From Luscinia megarhynchos (Eukaryota; Chordata; Aves; Passeriformes; Turdidae): 64,000 bases of DNA. The notes beneath the pieces were generated by a model, which did no database searches, was not told the origin of the DNA, and saw nothing but the letters and a program-made list of their open reading frames with translations. This document shows, piece by piece, positions 24,229 to 36,407 of this stretch. The stretch lies in NCBI GenBank assembly GCA_034336665.1, contig JAPFBE010000002.1, positions 36,063,406-36,127,405 of the forward strand, written 5' to 3'. A program made the position numbers and the translations under genes. Each line of letters starts with the position of its first letter. The stretch's first letter is position 1.

Positions 24229-26635
24229 GATTTAGGCATACCATTCCTAAACTACAATATGCAGATGGTATTTACTTAGTACATTAAAGTCCAGATCAGA
24301 TAGCCTCACATGGGAGATGTTCTTCAACAATGGCCTGGAATTAAGCCAAAACCTTTAGTACCATACATAGAAATGGACACAAAAAGAAAAGGAAAAAAAA
24401 TCTTGCTAAGGTTGGAGGCAGAATATTAATCCCATATTAATCAAGCATTACCTAATTGAGCCAACTAAGTTAGGTAACTTAGTTACCTGATAGGGGAAAC
24501 TACTTGAGGTGACATAAGAAATTGGTGTCCATAAATGGATAACATCAAGCTGCTTACATGCTCCTGAAAGCACATTAAGAGACAGATGGCTTTCATAGAT
24601 GGTGTCTATGATAGTGGAAGCTGTGCAAGGAATGCCCAAAATTCAGTTGCTAATTGAGGGGGAAGTAGGAGATCTTTTGAGAGACAACCCTTCCAAGATC
24701 AGCAGTGCCCAAATAATGCCATTAATAATGCCAGTCCTATGAGCTGAGTGAAGATACCTGCAAGTGTGTGTTCCATGAACACACATTAAACCAAATTAGC
24801 TAAAGAGAAGAATCAGAGGGAGCCAGTAGATTTGTTCATGTTTTCTGGGGATGTCCCCAAAAGTGTTTTTTCCCTGTTTAAATCTTTGTACAAAAATTTG
24901 TGTTTGCATTGTGTGGGTGCACCAACTGGAAGCACATAATCTGTCTTACAAGACCTGGAAACTGCAGACAAAAAGGGGAGGAATATCCACAGGTCCTGAA
25001 GCCAAGGTATTTGGCTCCTCTTTGAAATTTATATGGAGATTTGAGAGCGACATAAAGAAAATTGTTTTCTCTTTGAGAGAGAGGAAAGAAGAATGTCAAT
25101 AATAAAGAGATGCCTGAAGTTATTGGTTTATCAAATGACCTTTCCAATCGGTTATTGCCTACTCTTATGATGCCACTTTCACAAGAAGGTACTGCTCACC
25201 AGTAAGTGATTCATGTCCATATAAAGTCAAAATTATCATCTTTTATGGCACGTTATTGGTATACACACTTGAATAAAGTTCTACTTTTATTCCTGCAATA
25301 TTTTATGAGCAGATTCATGCTGTTACATTACTTTGGGAAAACCTAATTTACAAAGCATCTGCAGTCATGTTTTGGCAAGCGCATCCCCAATGCCTTCCCC
25401 TTCGACAGCATAGAGCTGACAAAAGCAAAAGGCAAGAATCTGATGAAATCTGTTTGTCACTAAAGCAAATAACCTTCCTTATATATAAAAGGAAAGATTT
25501 ATTAGTACTGAGCCCAAAACTGCACATTGCTGGAAGCAAACATCATGTTGTCTAAAAATAAATGCAGCATGTCAATAATACTCCTTGATAATCCATTTCT
25601 TTTTTCCAAAAGGACTTTCATTTCCAGAGGCATTGGGTTTTTAAATATTTAAGATCTGGGCAATCACATCTTTTGAAAATTGAGACACTTCTCTTCAGAA
25701 GTATCTCAAAGAGCCTAAATTGGACAGTCAATCTTATGCAGGGATTAGAAAACTACAGAATTATAAGGAAAGGAAATGTCTACACAGTTTCCTTTCTTGG
25801 CTCCAGATATCATCAAGTTACAAAGTGTAAGCTGATCCTTATACTTTCAAGGGTTCCATGTACTGAAGTGTCTAACAAGATTTTCTCAACTGTTGGTGGA
25901 ACAGTTGTAAATTTTCAGAGACATTTTGCTCATATAACCACTGGTCCTTAAGAAATAGTGGGCTTCAGTATATATGTATATTAGGTATCCACCTCTATGC
26001 TTATTTTTCCCCTCTCACCATGCATTTGCCTGGCTTCCAAAACAAATTTGTTAAAACAAACACCATATTTAAACAAATAATTCTGGTCTACTACAAAAGA
26101 GGAAAAAAATTCTCAAAACTCAAAAAATTGAGTTGTCCTATTACCAAGTAGAGAAAATTTATTCCATTCTTTTTGAGATGGCAAAATTCCATTAGATTTG
26201 CTTAAAAACTTAAGAGGTAAAATAGTGAATTGAAAGAGCGAGTACATATGTATTTTTCTGTTTGCCTAGACATAGAATACCTGCAATACAGAAAAACCAT
26301 TGCTCAAACAGCCTAAATCAACATGACACAAGACTGGCCCTCAGGAGAGCTACCTGGAAGAGCTACTTTTGCACTCCTCAGAATAATGTCTCAGGAAAAA
26401 AAAAAAAGTGATCAAATACAGTCAGTTACAGTTATTTACAAGGCTGCCTTGAATGCTCTTTAAAGGGTTTGTAGATGCAGCTGTGGCACTGGGAAGAGAA
26501 CTTGAAAAAAAAAATCATACAAGTAGTTAGAGAACACAAGTTGAACTTATGAACACGGGGCTAATAAATCCAAAAACATAAAAATTATTATTACCCAGAC
26601 CAGTTTAGTTCAGAATCATCACTCAAATGGCAGTG
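24229..26635. other. AT-rich unique DNA, no gene seen
   Basis: No repeat family, RNA gene or supported exon. Several 60-90-codon open frames here lack flanking splice signals and overlap on both strands. Confidence 0.45.
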
Positions 26636-26797
26636 ATGGTACTGGAATAGGTTGCCCCATCCCTGGAAGTGTTCAAGGCCAAGTTGGAAAGGGCCATGAG
26701 TAACTTGCTATAGTGGGGGGCATCTCTGCCCATGACAGGGGGCTTGGAACTAAGTGATCATTAACGTCCCTTCCAACCCAAGCTATTCTATGAGTCT
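26636..26797 (+). repeat. CR1 LINE 3' end, complete terminus
   Basis: A clear CR1 tail: GCCCCATCCCTGGAAGTGTT, then CAAGGCCAAGTTGG, then GCCCATGACAGGGGGCTTGG, then CCCTTCCAACCCAAG, ending with ATTCTATGAGTCT, a variant of the CR1 8-bp terminal repeat. It is plus-oriented. It is less diverged than the other CR1 copies here, so probably younger. Confidence 0.92.
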
Positions 26798-27530
26798 ACA
26801 ACTTTTCATCATCAAAACAATTTTATTTATTGAGGAAGGAAGAAAGCAACGAATAAAAACATAGGAAGGAAAATGATAAACCAAACAAACCACAACACCC
26901 AAAGAAAAGCAGGGTGGATGAATTGTTGTCTCTAAATTTTAGGTAATAAGTATACATTACTGCAAATGTCAAAGTTTCAGGGAGAACCTTCAGAGAAGGC
27001 TGCATTCTCTGTGTTTGCCATGCACTCATTTAACTTTAAAGATTGTCACTTAAAATGCAGCCTAAAAACCATTCTACTTTGACAGCTAAATTTAAAATCC
27101 TCAATGCAAGATAAAAAAAAGAGAACAAGTCCTGTTCTTGGAGCGTTCAGAATGAAAAATTCTCCCAAAATTTCTGTTCGCTTCTCCTGGACGATCATGA
27201 ATCATGCTGGTGTGAGAGTTCCTTTCTGAACTGAGCTTATGACTGCACTTGCTGGGGTAGCAGTGATGCCCTGCAGCCCTATTGCACATCAGGGCAGGGC
27301 ACTGAGGGAGTCACTGGGACTCAATTGAGCTGGTACAGCAAATTAAACCCTCTGTAAATGCTCTGACATGAATTTTATTCTTGGTTCCCAGCTTCATCCT
27401 AACCTGGACCATGGCCTTCTTTAGAGCAGAGAGCAACACTTACATCTGTTTGGAACAATTGTATCCCACAGAGAAAAAGGAGAAATACATCTTTTGTCAA
27501 ATTCTCTCATGATTGTAAGAGTTCACTTAC

Positions 27531-27657
27531 TGCCACTGACAAGGGGACATAATTTATTTGCTGTGCCTATCACAGGGGTAGTTGGAGCAGTGCCATACTT
27601 GCAGTCAATTATTACCTTGAGGAGAGATTTTTTTCCAACACTATACTGATACCAATA
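27531..27657 (-). CDS. Candidate coding exon of proposed minus-strand gene
   Basis: 127 nt on the minus strand, between a very good acceptor (GTTCTCTGTCACCCTGCAG) and a donor GTGGCA|gtaagtga. Only one frame is open: it begins YWYQYSVGKKSLLKVIIDCK and ends ...GTANKLCPLVSG, phase 0 to phase 1. The preceding exon (28049) ends in phase 0 and the next candidate (17893) begins with two bases, so both junctions are in frame. The open frame continues past the acceptor, so a longer exon cannot be excluded. Protein unknown. Confidence 0.42.
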
Positions 27658-28048
27658 CTGCAGGGTGACAGAGAACAGTGCCTCCACAAAGACAGCTCCG
27701 CAACAAGCTTTCCCCAAAGAAAGGCAAAAATTTCTTCTTCCTCCCCACCAGAATAGCCACTGCTCTCCCTGGCACAAGCTCACTTATTCCTTATGCCCTC
27801 CCATCTCTCAGATACAAACAAAATAAGGGAGAACTGCTCTACTGTCCCTTTCTAGGAGCAGAGTTACTAATCCAAGTGATTTTTGATGTTTTGGAAGACT
27901 TCAAGATGGCAAACTGTATGTGGTTAAAAATGGATTCAGAATCATGTCTATGGGTTGAAATATTTACAGTAATTGGAGATCATTGAAAACAGGGAACAAA
28001 GAAGCTGTCTGAAACCTTCAAGGTCCAACACACTCTCAGATGACATAC

Positions 28049-28214
28049 TCTAAATGTGTTCAATGACGGACGTGCAAAGATACAAAGATGTTCAGATTGT
28101 AGGTTGAAATATGTTACAGCACTTCTGAATAGACTTTCTTGAAATTTCTGTGTTACACTGGAGCGTTTAACTGAGACTTTTGGCAGCTCTTGTACAATAC
28201 AAGCAGCTGCAGTT
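28049..28214 (-). CDS. Candidate coding exon of proposed minus-strand gene
   Basis: 166 nt on the minus strand, with a T-rich acceptor (CATGGATTTTTTTTAG) and donor TTTAGA|gtatgtca. The single long open frame has 55 codons beginning TAAACIVQELPKVSVKRSSV and ending ...LCIFARPSLNTFR. It starts after one base and ends in phase 0. Three CpG dinucleotides lie inside it, while flanking DNA has very few, which is typical of exons in AT-rich bird DNA. It joins in frame to the exon at 27531. Protein unknown. Confidence 0.45.
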
Positions 28215-31200
28215 CTAAAAAAAATCCATGTATACAAAGGAATAGAGAAGCACTGGTGAATGGAAAAAAAATATTGCCTGAATGCATTGTCAGAAATATT
28301 TATAAGTAAACAGCCACTTAAGATTTTTCAATACCTGTCTTTGCAGAAGACAGTAAAGTTAGATCTGTTTGGAAGAGTCAATGCAAGCCATCCAACAAAG
28401 CTATGGACCTTGGAACAGAGTTCCAAGCAACAAAATATTACCTGGCATTTCTATTGTGTAATTCACAGAGCTGTTTGTTTGTTTTTATTTAGGAGCATTG
28501 TTGTAGCAAGCTGTGTTAAAAAAAACACTTGGAAATCCCAAAAGTCTTATGAATTTTTAGAATGAGCAAAAATTCATTCTCATTAGTAAGCCAGTGTAGC
28601 ATTCCTCTTTTCTGCAAGAGACAAAATGACAACATAAGAACAAAAATAGCACACAGAATCACAAAAAATATCCCCAACACAACTAAACTAGAGCATGATA
28701 ATGACTTGTGCGATTATGTTGGAGATATCTACCAATAAGTGTACACACTGAAATCAAGGTGTAGCTGTTAGAAATCTGTATCATGACTTAGGATTATTCT
28801 CTCAGTAAAATGATGAAATTCATTCCAATTGGTCTTCACAAAACACAGAAACAGCGATCAGTTTTAAACTTAATACAAGCCAGTCCTTTAAAACTCCTTC
28901 TCAGCTAAACTATACAGAAGATATAGAGTACACCCTACACACAACTTAGAAATGCACACAAAAGATTAATAATATAAGTGCCCCAAGGGGGTACAGCCTA
29001 GGCAGTAAACAACAAATGAACAAAACTCCTCAAATTTAAATTCAAATGCTGCATAGTCAATGACAAGTACATCTCAAAGGACCAGTGACTCAAGACAATG
29101 TTTCTATTTAACCCTCAAGTGTTCTACAGCCCTAAGGTAAGAGTTTTAGGTTAAAGTCCTAAGACACGAACTATTCTTTCTAGTAAGAAAACAAGACAAG
29201 ATTTGTTCTTTGGAGACAGTAGAGCAGAGTAATAAGATGCTGAAGTGCCAGTCGACCATTTCATACTGCATTCAGAAGACAAGAAACATATCCAAGCTTT
29301 TCATAGAGCCACCTTACTTAAATACTGCATTTTTCTCCTACAAAAGTCAAAGAAATAATGGCACATAATAACAATGTAGAAAACAGGAAGAAAAAAAAAG
29401 GAAGATTTTTGTTCAAGTAATTTTGCCAATTGACTGAAAAATCTCCAACAGTTATACTTATGAAAACAACTGAGTCTGAACAAAGGTAAAATTCACAAAC
29501 ACTATCTAAGAGTTATTTACATTCTCTCTCCATTTTACCCACATAACCTTATTCATAAGTGTTGATCCTTTTCAAAAGGGTAGTAAGATCACAACTGGAA
29601 TAACAGGCTAAAACCAATATTTCTGCCTCTAACCTCAAATTTGGAACACACATTTAATTAAAGTATTACTTAATAATAGTTTTTTATTATTAATGATTTT
29701 TATTTTTCATGTTCGTTTGCTTTCTCTTAAAAAATGGATCAGCCACATATGACTTTTATTTTCCTAAGATCACTGAGCATGTACTTACAGAGGACTGTAA
29801 ATCACAACTGCAAGGATGTGCTTTCACAACACTCCTTGCCCCCTTAACCACTTTCCAGCATACAGCCATTCAGGGAATTTAGAGAGTTTTACACCAAAAA
29901 ACTACTTTCAGACTCATCAACTTGATTACTCTCATAAAAACAAAGGTACATAAGGGGTCACAAATTAGGAGAAGCTGAAAACCACAGTTCCACATGTTAC
30001 AAAAAACTTAGCTACAGAGGTGGCAGTTAAATATAAATTTTCATAAATTGGATTATTATTCCACCTCTCCTTCCTGAATCAAGCTATTATTTTAATGAAG
30101 ATTTTTCAAGTTGTGTTTTTTAAATGTTCACACACCATCTTGCCAACAAATTAGCATAAATGGAAAACAGCATCAATATATTGTAGCAATAAGTAGAGAA
30201 ACTTGAGATAGTATTTTTAACTTCTGAAGAATGTGCTTAGCTCTTTTTTTTCCCCCCACGGTCAAGTCACAATATGAACCACTTCAGAAGAGAAACAATA
30301 GGACACCAGAGGATTTCTTATGGTTGATCATAATCAGACCAATAAATACATTCTATTTTAATCATTCAGAAATGGCTCTGTCCAAGCATATTCACACAAT
30401 GGAAATTATCTTTTTCTTCTCAAAATCTTTCCCACCAGCCTGACATGTTTAACACACCAATGATCATTGCTACTTGGATTTCATATTTGAAAAATTGATC
30501 CCTCCACAAGACATTGGTACACTAAAAAGAGAAGAATAATGGGTTATTGATCTCATAAAACAGGACCAACAATTTGAGCAGTAACACTGAATTTGGGGAA
30601 CGGGAACTGAGAAACTGAGAATGCACAGAAGAAAGCTCAAGGGAAAAAAATAATGTTGAGATAAGTGGTATTACATTTTTACTGCTCGTTATTTTATTTT
30701 AAAAAACACAAATGAACAAAAAACCCCAGCAGAACTGATCAAGTGTCTGTTTTCTCACATTTAGAAACAATAGAATGAAACAGAAAAGGATTTTTTTTTC
30801 TTTCTGATAGAAAAAATTGTGTCCATTTTAAAACTCCCACTGAAAATTTTCTTCTTCCTTCACTTGCAACTTTAAGCAACAGTTTAGAGGACCAGACAAA
30901 CTTCACCATTAGTCCATTTATTGAGAACCCCTTTGTCCAAATCCCTTCTAAGGGCAGCAAGAACTGCTATTATTGGTTCACCGGCAGTATTAAGGACTTC
31001 TGAAAAATATTAAATGACATTGCTGTTGCAATGGTGGTACACCCAAAGTTTATATAACCACTAAAGAAGTGATAATGCTCTGCCCAAAAAACAACCTGGT
31101 AGAACTGGACAACATAGTCCATAACCTTCCCAAGCCTTTTCCCCTGTAAGAAAGATGGCTAAGTCTGCAAGTGTTGATGCCTTTTAGGTTAACCAGGAAG

Positions 31201-31387
31201 ACTAATGGAATCAATGTGTCACAGACATGTGGCAAAAACAGCATAAGTATTCACAAAGCAGAAAGCAAATTAATAAGAAAAGACTAGTTCACACCTAAAA
31301 TTCTAGAAGAAAATTATTTGCTTAATTCCCTTTAAGAAGAATAGACTACACTACCACATGCAATCATTAAAGACCATGCTTGCTTAC
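28215..31387. other. AT-rich unique DNA, probable intron
   Basis: No repeat family or RNA gene. A consensus donor on the minus strand near 29789 (CCTCT|gtaagtac) lacks a usable open exon, so I do not call one. Confidence 0.45.
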
Positions 31388-31421
31388 AGATTAGTTCCAT
31401 TCCTTTGAAGTCTACCATGTT
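31388..31421 (-). CDS. Candidate short exon of proposed minus-strand gene
   Basis: 34 nt between acceptor GCATATATGCTGAG and donor TAATCT|gtaagcaa. Two frames are open. The one matching both neighbours starts with two bases and reads HGRLQRNGTNL, ending in phase 2, which fits the exon at 28049. The other reads NMVDFKGMELI. Short length makes this weak. Confidence 0.22.
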
Positions 31422-31669
31422 CTCAGCATATATGCAAGAAATAGTATTTATATCAAAGATTTAATATTGACAAGGGTCATACATGACATTCAGTTCTAAT
31501 ATAGCAACATTTGCAGCAATTCAGCCTGTTGAGTAAAAATTCATTTCTTTATATCACATCCAATTCATAAACATTCCTCACTTCATTTACTCATACTATT
31601 TCTTTTCTTTACCTGGAAAAAAATGCTAAAATTTTAAGTAAATGTGTTTTGCCATGCCTCAGCAGTTAC

Positions 31670-31696
31670 CTCTGTCAGCAAGCATAAATCCTCCTA
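31670..31696 (-). CDS. Candidate short exon of proposed minus-strand gene
   Basis: 27 nt between acceptor TTCTGGTATGTAG and donor GACAGAG|gtaactgc. One frame is open: two bases, then GGFMLADR, then phase 1, which fits the 31388 candidate downstream. It does not fit directly onto the 33031 exon (which ends in phase 0), so another exon would be needed between them. Weak. Confidence 0.2.
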
Positions 31697-32082
31697 CTAC
31701 ATACCAGAATTGGATGTTCCAAAAAAAAGGTTTCTCAAGCAGAAAAGTGACATTTCCAGGCTAAGCCTTCAAAACTTTTATTACACAAGTTAGAAAGTTA
31801 TGGAAGTAAAATTTCAACCTTTGGAGTGCCTAGAGGAAAACCTACTGCATTAGGGGAAGAAGATATGTTAGGAAAGGATGGGATAAAGTAGTAGTCAAAT
31901 AATGCCTGTAAGTTTTACCCATCTCTACAGCCAACTGGATTCTCAATATGCTGCCCAACAACTTCAAACAGAATGGGGAGTAGCAACATCACTACCTCAT
32001 TCCAGCCCATACCAAATGCTTTGGGAGACACAGTACAATGCTCACGTTGTTCTGAGCCAAAATTCAGTTCTGTCTCTTATGC

Positions 32083-32104
32083 CAAAAAAAAAAAAAAAAA
32101 AAAA
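32083..32104. repeat. Poly(A) tract, 22 nt
   Basis: A run of 22 A with no recognisable retroposed body next to it. Confidence 0.9.
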
Positions 32105-33030
32105 GTAAGAAATTGTCATCACAATCTTCCTACAGACCTTAGATCAATCTCTCAAGTAAATCTCATGACCAGGTTTACAATTTTCCAAGTGGAAGCCATG
32201 AATCTGAATAACATGCACAAATGTGTATGCCATAGTCTTAGGCTTTGATTTTTTTATACTCACAGTGGATGAGATTTGTTACCTTCTTTCTCTCCCTAGG
32301 TAATATCAAACACATCAAAAGCTACTTCTGCACCTTGGAATGAACCCAACCAGAGGATGCTCACACCCTTGCATTATAATCTGATTATAGCATGGGGGTT
32401 CTGTGGGATTCTTTTCCCCATACAGGTGAAATACTCCCAGGCTCCCAAAAGCTGAAAGTAGGTGTTAGTACAAATAGGGACAAAAGCAAGAAAAACAATC
32501 ATCATCTGGTCTTAATGCAATGCCTGTTGTGTGTTTGTAGTGTAATTATTCTGGAGACAAAGACTAGCAGATTAAAGATTAAGTGATTTCTAATAAAAAA
32601 ATTGCAGGGTGCCTACCAAGCATCTTCCAGAACTAGCAACAGCAGTAGCTGGAACACTTTATGTTTAGCCCTCTCTTTGTAGATGGGTAGTTACAAACTA
32701 CATTCTACAACTAACTGTATCGTATAACATTTAGAGTGGGCCACTCTGTACATTGTTTTAACTACATGCTTCCTTTTTCAAATCATTGAAAATGGACCAT
32801 TTTCAAACAAGACCTCAAGCAAGTAAGTCTAGGTACTAAGTTCCTTTGATATAAACATGATTTAGTATCTAAGGCCCTTCAATGAAAGTCCAAGACAAGA
32901 TCAGACAACAAAAAGGCACCACAATAATCCTGATGACATCCACAGTAGTCTCTTTTAAAATATAAAGTTATCTTTAAATTATTAGCCTTCTAGACACTAA
33001 GGAATGTGTAAAGACTACAAAGTAAGCTAC

Positions 33031-33157
33031 CTTGACATAAGTAATAGTACCACTTTCAAGAAGATTATACAACATCATAGCATAGTTCCCATAGTCATCC
33101 AATATAACTTCCCATAAAAATGTCAGCAGATAATATAGAGCTGTTCTGCCTATGAAA
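33031..33157 (-). CDS. Candidate coding exon of proposed minus-strand gene
   Basis: 127 nt on the minus strand between a good acceptor (TTACTGCCCTCCATATCAG) and donor GTCAAG|gtagctta. The open frame has 42 codons: FIGRTALYYLLTFLWEVILD, then DYGNYAMMLYNLLESGTITY and VK. It starts after one base and ends in phase 0. The first half is hydrophobic and aromatic, like a buried helix or a short membrane segment. The 41474 candidate upstream ends in phase 2 and would join in frame. The donor is weaker than consensus. Protein unknown. Confidence 0.38.
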
Positions 33158-33475
33158 CTGATATGGAGGGCAGTAAGAAAGCAGGCAATTATTGCATGTA
33201 TGTTCTAGGATAAACACTGTTATGTCCACACACAAAAATTCTACTCCATTTTCATGCATTGCTGGGGTATACTACATCCAACTGTATAAAGGCTGAATTT
33301 AAAAAAATAATACTTGTGCTATACCTTATCACCTGCTCTCTTAAAAGGAATTTACATAGTAGAAGAAGGTGACAAGAATGCATTGGGGCCCTAGTCAGCA
33401 TTGCTGGACAAATCCATGGGAAACAGTACTTAAAGCACTGGCAGTGCAGACCCACTCATTTAAAGACTTTGCCTA

Positions 33476-33994
33476 TGTCATGGTTTAACCCCAGCAGGCA
33501 GCCAAACACCACATAATCCCTTGCTGACTTCCTCACCGTGAGATGACAGAGAGAATCAGAAAGATAAAAATACAAGAATACATGGGCTGAGATAAAGACA
33601 GTTTAAAAGGTACAAAAAAGAATGCAAAGACATGCAAGCAAAGTAAAATAAGTCATTTGCTCACCCCTTCCCAAGGTCAGGCAGCTGTTGAGCCATTCCC
33701 CAAAAAAGAGGGCTCCATCACATTTAACAGCAACTTGGGAATATAAACACCATCACTCCCAAAGTCACCCCCTCCTTCTTCCCCTTGGGCCTTCTGGTAA
33801 CAACATTATACAATATGGGTCACTTGGGGTCTGCTGTCCTGTTTGTGTCCTCTCTCAACTTCTTCTGCACTCCCAGCCTCCTCCACTGCTGGTGGGACAG
33901 TTTAAGAAACAGAAAAGACTGAATAAGCAAACCTGAAAAGCACCATACAAACTGCTCTGAAGAAAATTAATTTTATCCCATCCACAACCAGTGG
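33476..33994 (-). mobile_element. Solo LTR of an avian endogenous retrovirus
   Basis: About 520 bp bounded on the left by TGTCATGGTTTAACCCCAGC and on the right near AATTTTATCCCATCCACAACC. This is a widespread passerine LTR seen in reverse. Internal blocks agree with the family, for example GGGCTGAGATAAAGACAGTT and GAGGGCTCCATCACATTTAA. Read on the minus strand, the sequence opposite the AGTTTAAAAGG segment is a TTTTAAACTG variant of the family's polyadenylation region. No coding sequence adjoins, so it is a solo LTR left by recombination. Clear target-site duplications are not visible. Confidence 0.85.
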
Positions 33995-35649
33995 AGCCAC
34001 ATGCTTAAATAGCCTGAGACAACTAAGTATCACAAAGATAGATAAGGAAAGAATTTTTTTTTCATACAAGAGTGAAAGATCAGTCAAGCTTAGTCAAAAC
34101 ATAGATCTTTCTGTCAAAACATTCCAAGTAGTGGCAAAAATACCACTCAGTTCACTCATTCTTTCAGATGTAAAGGCAGCACACATAGTTTACTGCTCTT
34201 AAGAAAAAGATATATGAAACAGATTTGCCCAAGAAAGCATCTCTCTAATCACTAATTTTGTCTTAGTCTGAATTTTTATCTGGTAAAACCCACTAAACAT
34301 TCCTCAGAGAGTGTATGATAATGAGCGCAAAATAGTCAACAAAAACTGGCATGCGGGTTAAGCGAAGTTTATTGAAGTAGACTCTCTAAGTCTCCTTCAA
34401 GACAAAGATATTATGATGAAAATGAAAAAAGTTTCCTAAGATGCTACAGGCTGTATCATTTCCATAGCATTCACTGAGATATAATCCCATTTATGGCTAT
34501 TGAACTGATGGACTACCACTTTCCAGACATGGTCTTGGCCCCTCTAGCCTACAGGCCTGTGTTCTCACGTCAGTCTCTTCACAAGGTCACCACAAGGATG
34601 ATGCCAAGTAGGATATACTGGTATTGCAACACTACAATTAAAAAGATGCTGAAGAAAAAGCTTTTAAAATTCATTTTAGAAGTTGCCATAGCTTCCTAGG
34701 CCATCAAACTAAGATGCTTGAACTTTAAAGGCTTTGTTGGTAAGAAGGGTTGATGGGCAGGTAGAAGGCCAGGATTTCTAACAATATGATAAAAGCTGCT
34801 TTAAGCTTTTAAAATACCCCTTGGGTAACAGGATAAGAGAAAATTATGTACAACACAGTGGGAGGATTGGTTTGGGGGTTTTATATTTATGGGATTTGGA
34901 ACACTGGGATTGTGGCCCTCACAGGAAAAATAGAAGAAAAATGAAAGCAAAGATTAAAAAGAGCATTATACCACTTCCCAACACAACTACACCCACACTG
35001 AATGTTGCAGATGCAGTAGAACCCAGTCTGTGTCACTGTGAAGAATCAATGAGGAAGAACAGCTAATTTAATAAATAAAAACCCCACAAGCAGAAAAGAA
35101 ATCTTCAAAGCAGTCTCCAGAAACTGAATGCCCTACTGCATGATGAGATGAGAAGAAAAGGCTCATTGCAACCCAGGTAAATGGTTAATTAAAGAAAACA
35201 CCTGCACGGTGAAGCATAAAGTCCTTCCAGAATATCTGAAATTCCAGCAGAAATAAGTAGATATTACTGCTGTCTTCAAAGGAATCAAGTAGGAAGAAAC
35301 ATCTTCAGCCAAACAATACCCAAGCATTCTCCTGTTAAAGACAAGGCCAATTTGCTGGATGTTACTCGGTAACAACTGGGGGGAAAATGTGAAGCAACAG
35401 TGTCAGAGAGAACCAAAAGAAAAGGGCAAAATAAATGAGCCTAAAACCTCGGTCTTCAAAAAAAGTTGGGTTGTGTGTATCTCAGTTAACTAAAGTATCA
35501 AGACAGACTCCTCACTGTAAGTCAAGGTCACAAATTAGTTCAGTGGCTTTAGTCCCATTTGCATCCTCCCCAAGATAAAAGTTCATTAAATTCAAATATT
35601 CTCGTCTAAGAAAAGTAAATTCAAAGCATGGGGCTGCTGTTAGCTTGCT
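33995..35649. other. AT-rich unique DNA, no gene seen
   Basis: No repeat family, RNA gene or supported exon between the solo LTR and the satellite array. Confidence 0.45.
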
Positions 35650-36407
35650 TAGAAGAAAGGAAGAATAGTGACAGCAAATGCTTTGGCAGCCCTGTGTTGC
35701 CCTTGGCAGGCCTTTTGTAGCAGCAGTGTGCCTGGAGCTCTGGGCTCTGTGATTTTCTGACTTCTAACCCTAGGCAGAACTCTAACCCTAGGCAGAGCAG
35801 TAAAAGCAGCCTTGGGCTCAGGTTGAGACTAAGCAGAAAGATGTAGAGGTTGCCATGTTGCGACAGTCCTGTGTTCCCCTTGGCACGCCTTTTGTATCTG
35901 CAGAGTGCTTGGAGCTCTGGGCTTTGTGGTTTTCTGAACCCTAACCCTAGGCAGAGTATTAAAAACCTCATGGGGGTGAGGCTGGTGCCAAGCAGAAGGA
36001 TGTGATGGGAGCCATGTTCTGGCAGTCATCTCTTCCACTTGGCTTGCCTTTTGTAGCTGTGCAGTCATTGGAGCTCTGGGCTTTGTGATTTACTGAACCC
36101 TACCATAGGCAGAACCCTAAGCCTAGGCAGAATCCTAGAGCTAGGCTGCGCAGTAAAAGCAACCTTGAGCTCAAGTTGAGACTAAGCAGAAGGATGTGGA
36201 GGGACCCACATTGTGGCAGTGTTGTGTTCCCCTTGCCATGCCTTTTGAAACTGCAGTGCTGTGTGGTTTTCTGAACCTCAGCCTTAGGCTTAACCCCAAC
36301 CTTAACTGGATCATTAAAAGTGTCTTAAGGGTGAGGCTGGTTCCAAGCAGAATGATGAGGAGGGAGCCCTGTTGTGCCAGTCTTTGGAACCCTTTCGCAT
36401 GCCTATT
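35650..36407 (+). repeat. Tandem satellite, four and a half ~160-195-bp units, alternating A/B types with telomere-like motifs
   Basis: The landmark CCTTTTGTA recurs at 35711, 35888 and 36047. Degenerate copies are at 36241 and 36402, giving spacings of 177, 159, 194 and 161 bp. Each unit shares GGAGCTCTGGGCT, GTGATTTTCTGA and CCAAGCAGAAGGATG-like blocks. Units alternate: long ones contain CTCAAGTTGAGACTAAGCAG, short ones contain GGGTGAGGCTGGT. Each unit has an AACCCTAGGCAG-type motif. In places this is duplicated (35764-35795, and AACCCTAACCCTAGGCAG near 35937), resembling the telomeric CCCTAA repeat. The array ends exactly where the next LTR begins. Minus-strand frames at 35621-36068 are by-products. 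Confidence 0.85.
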
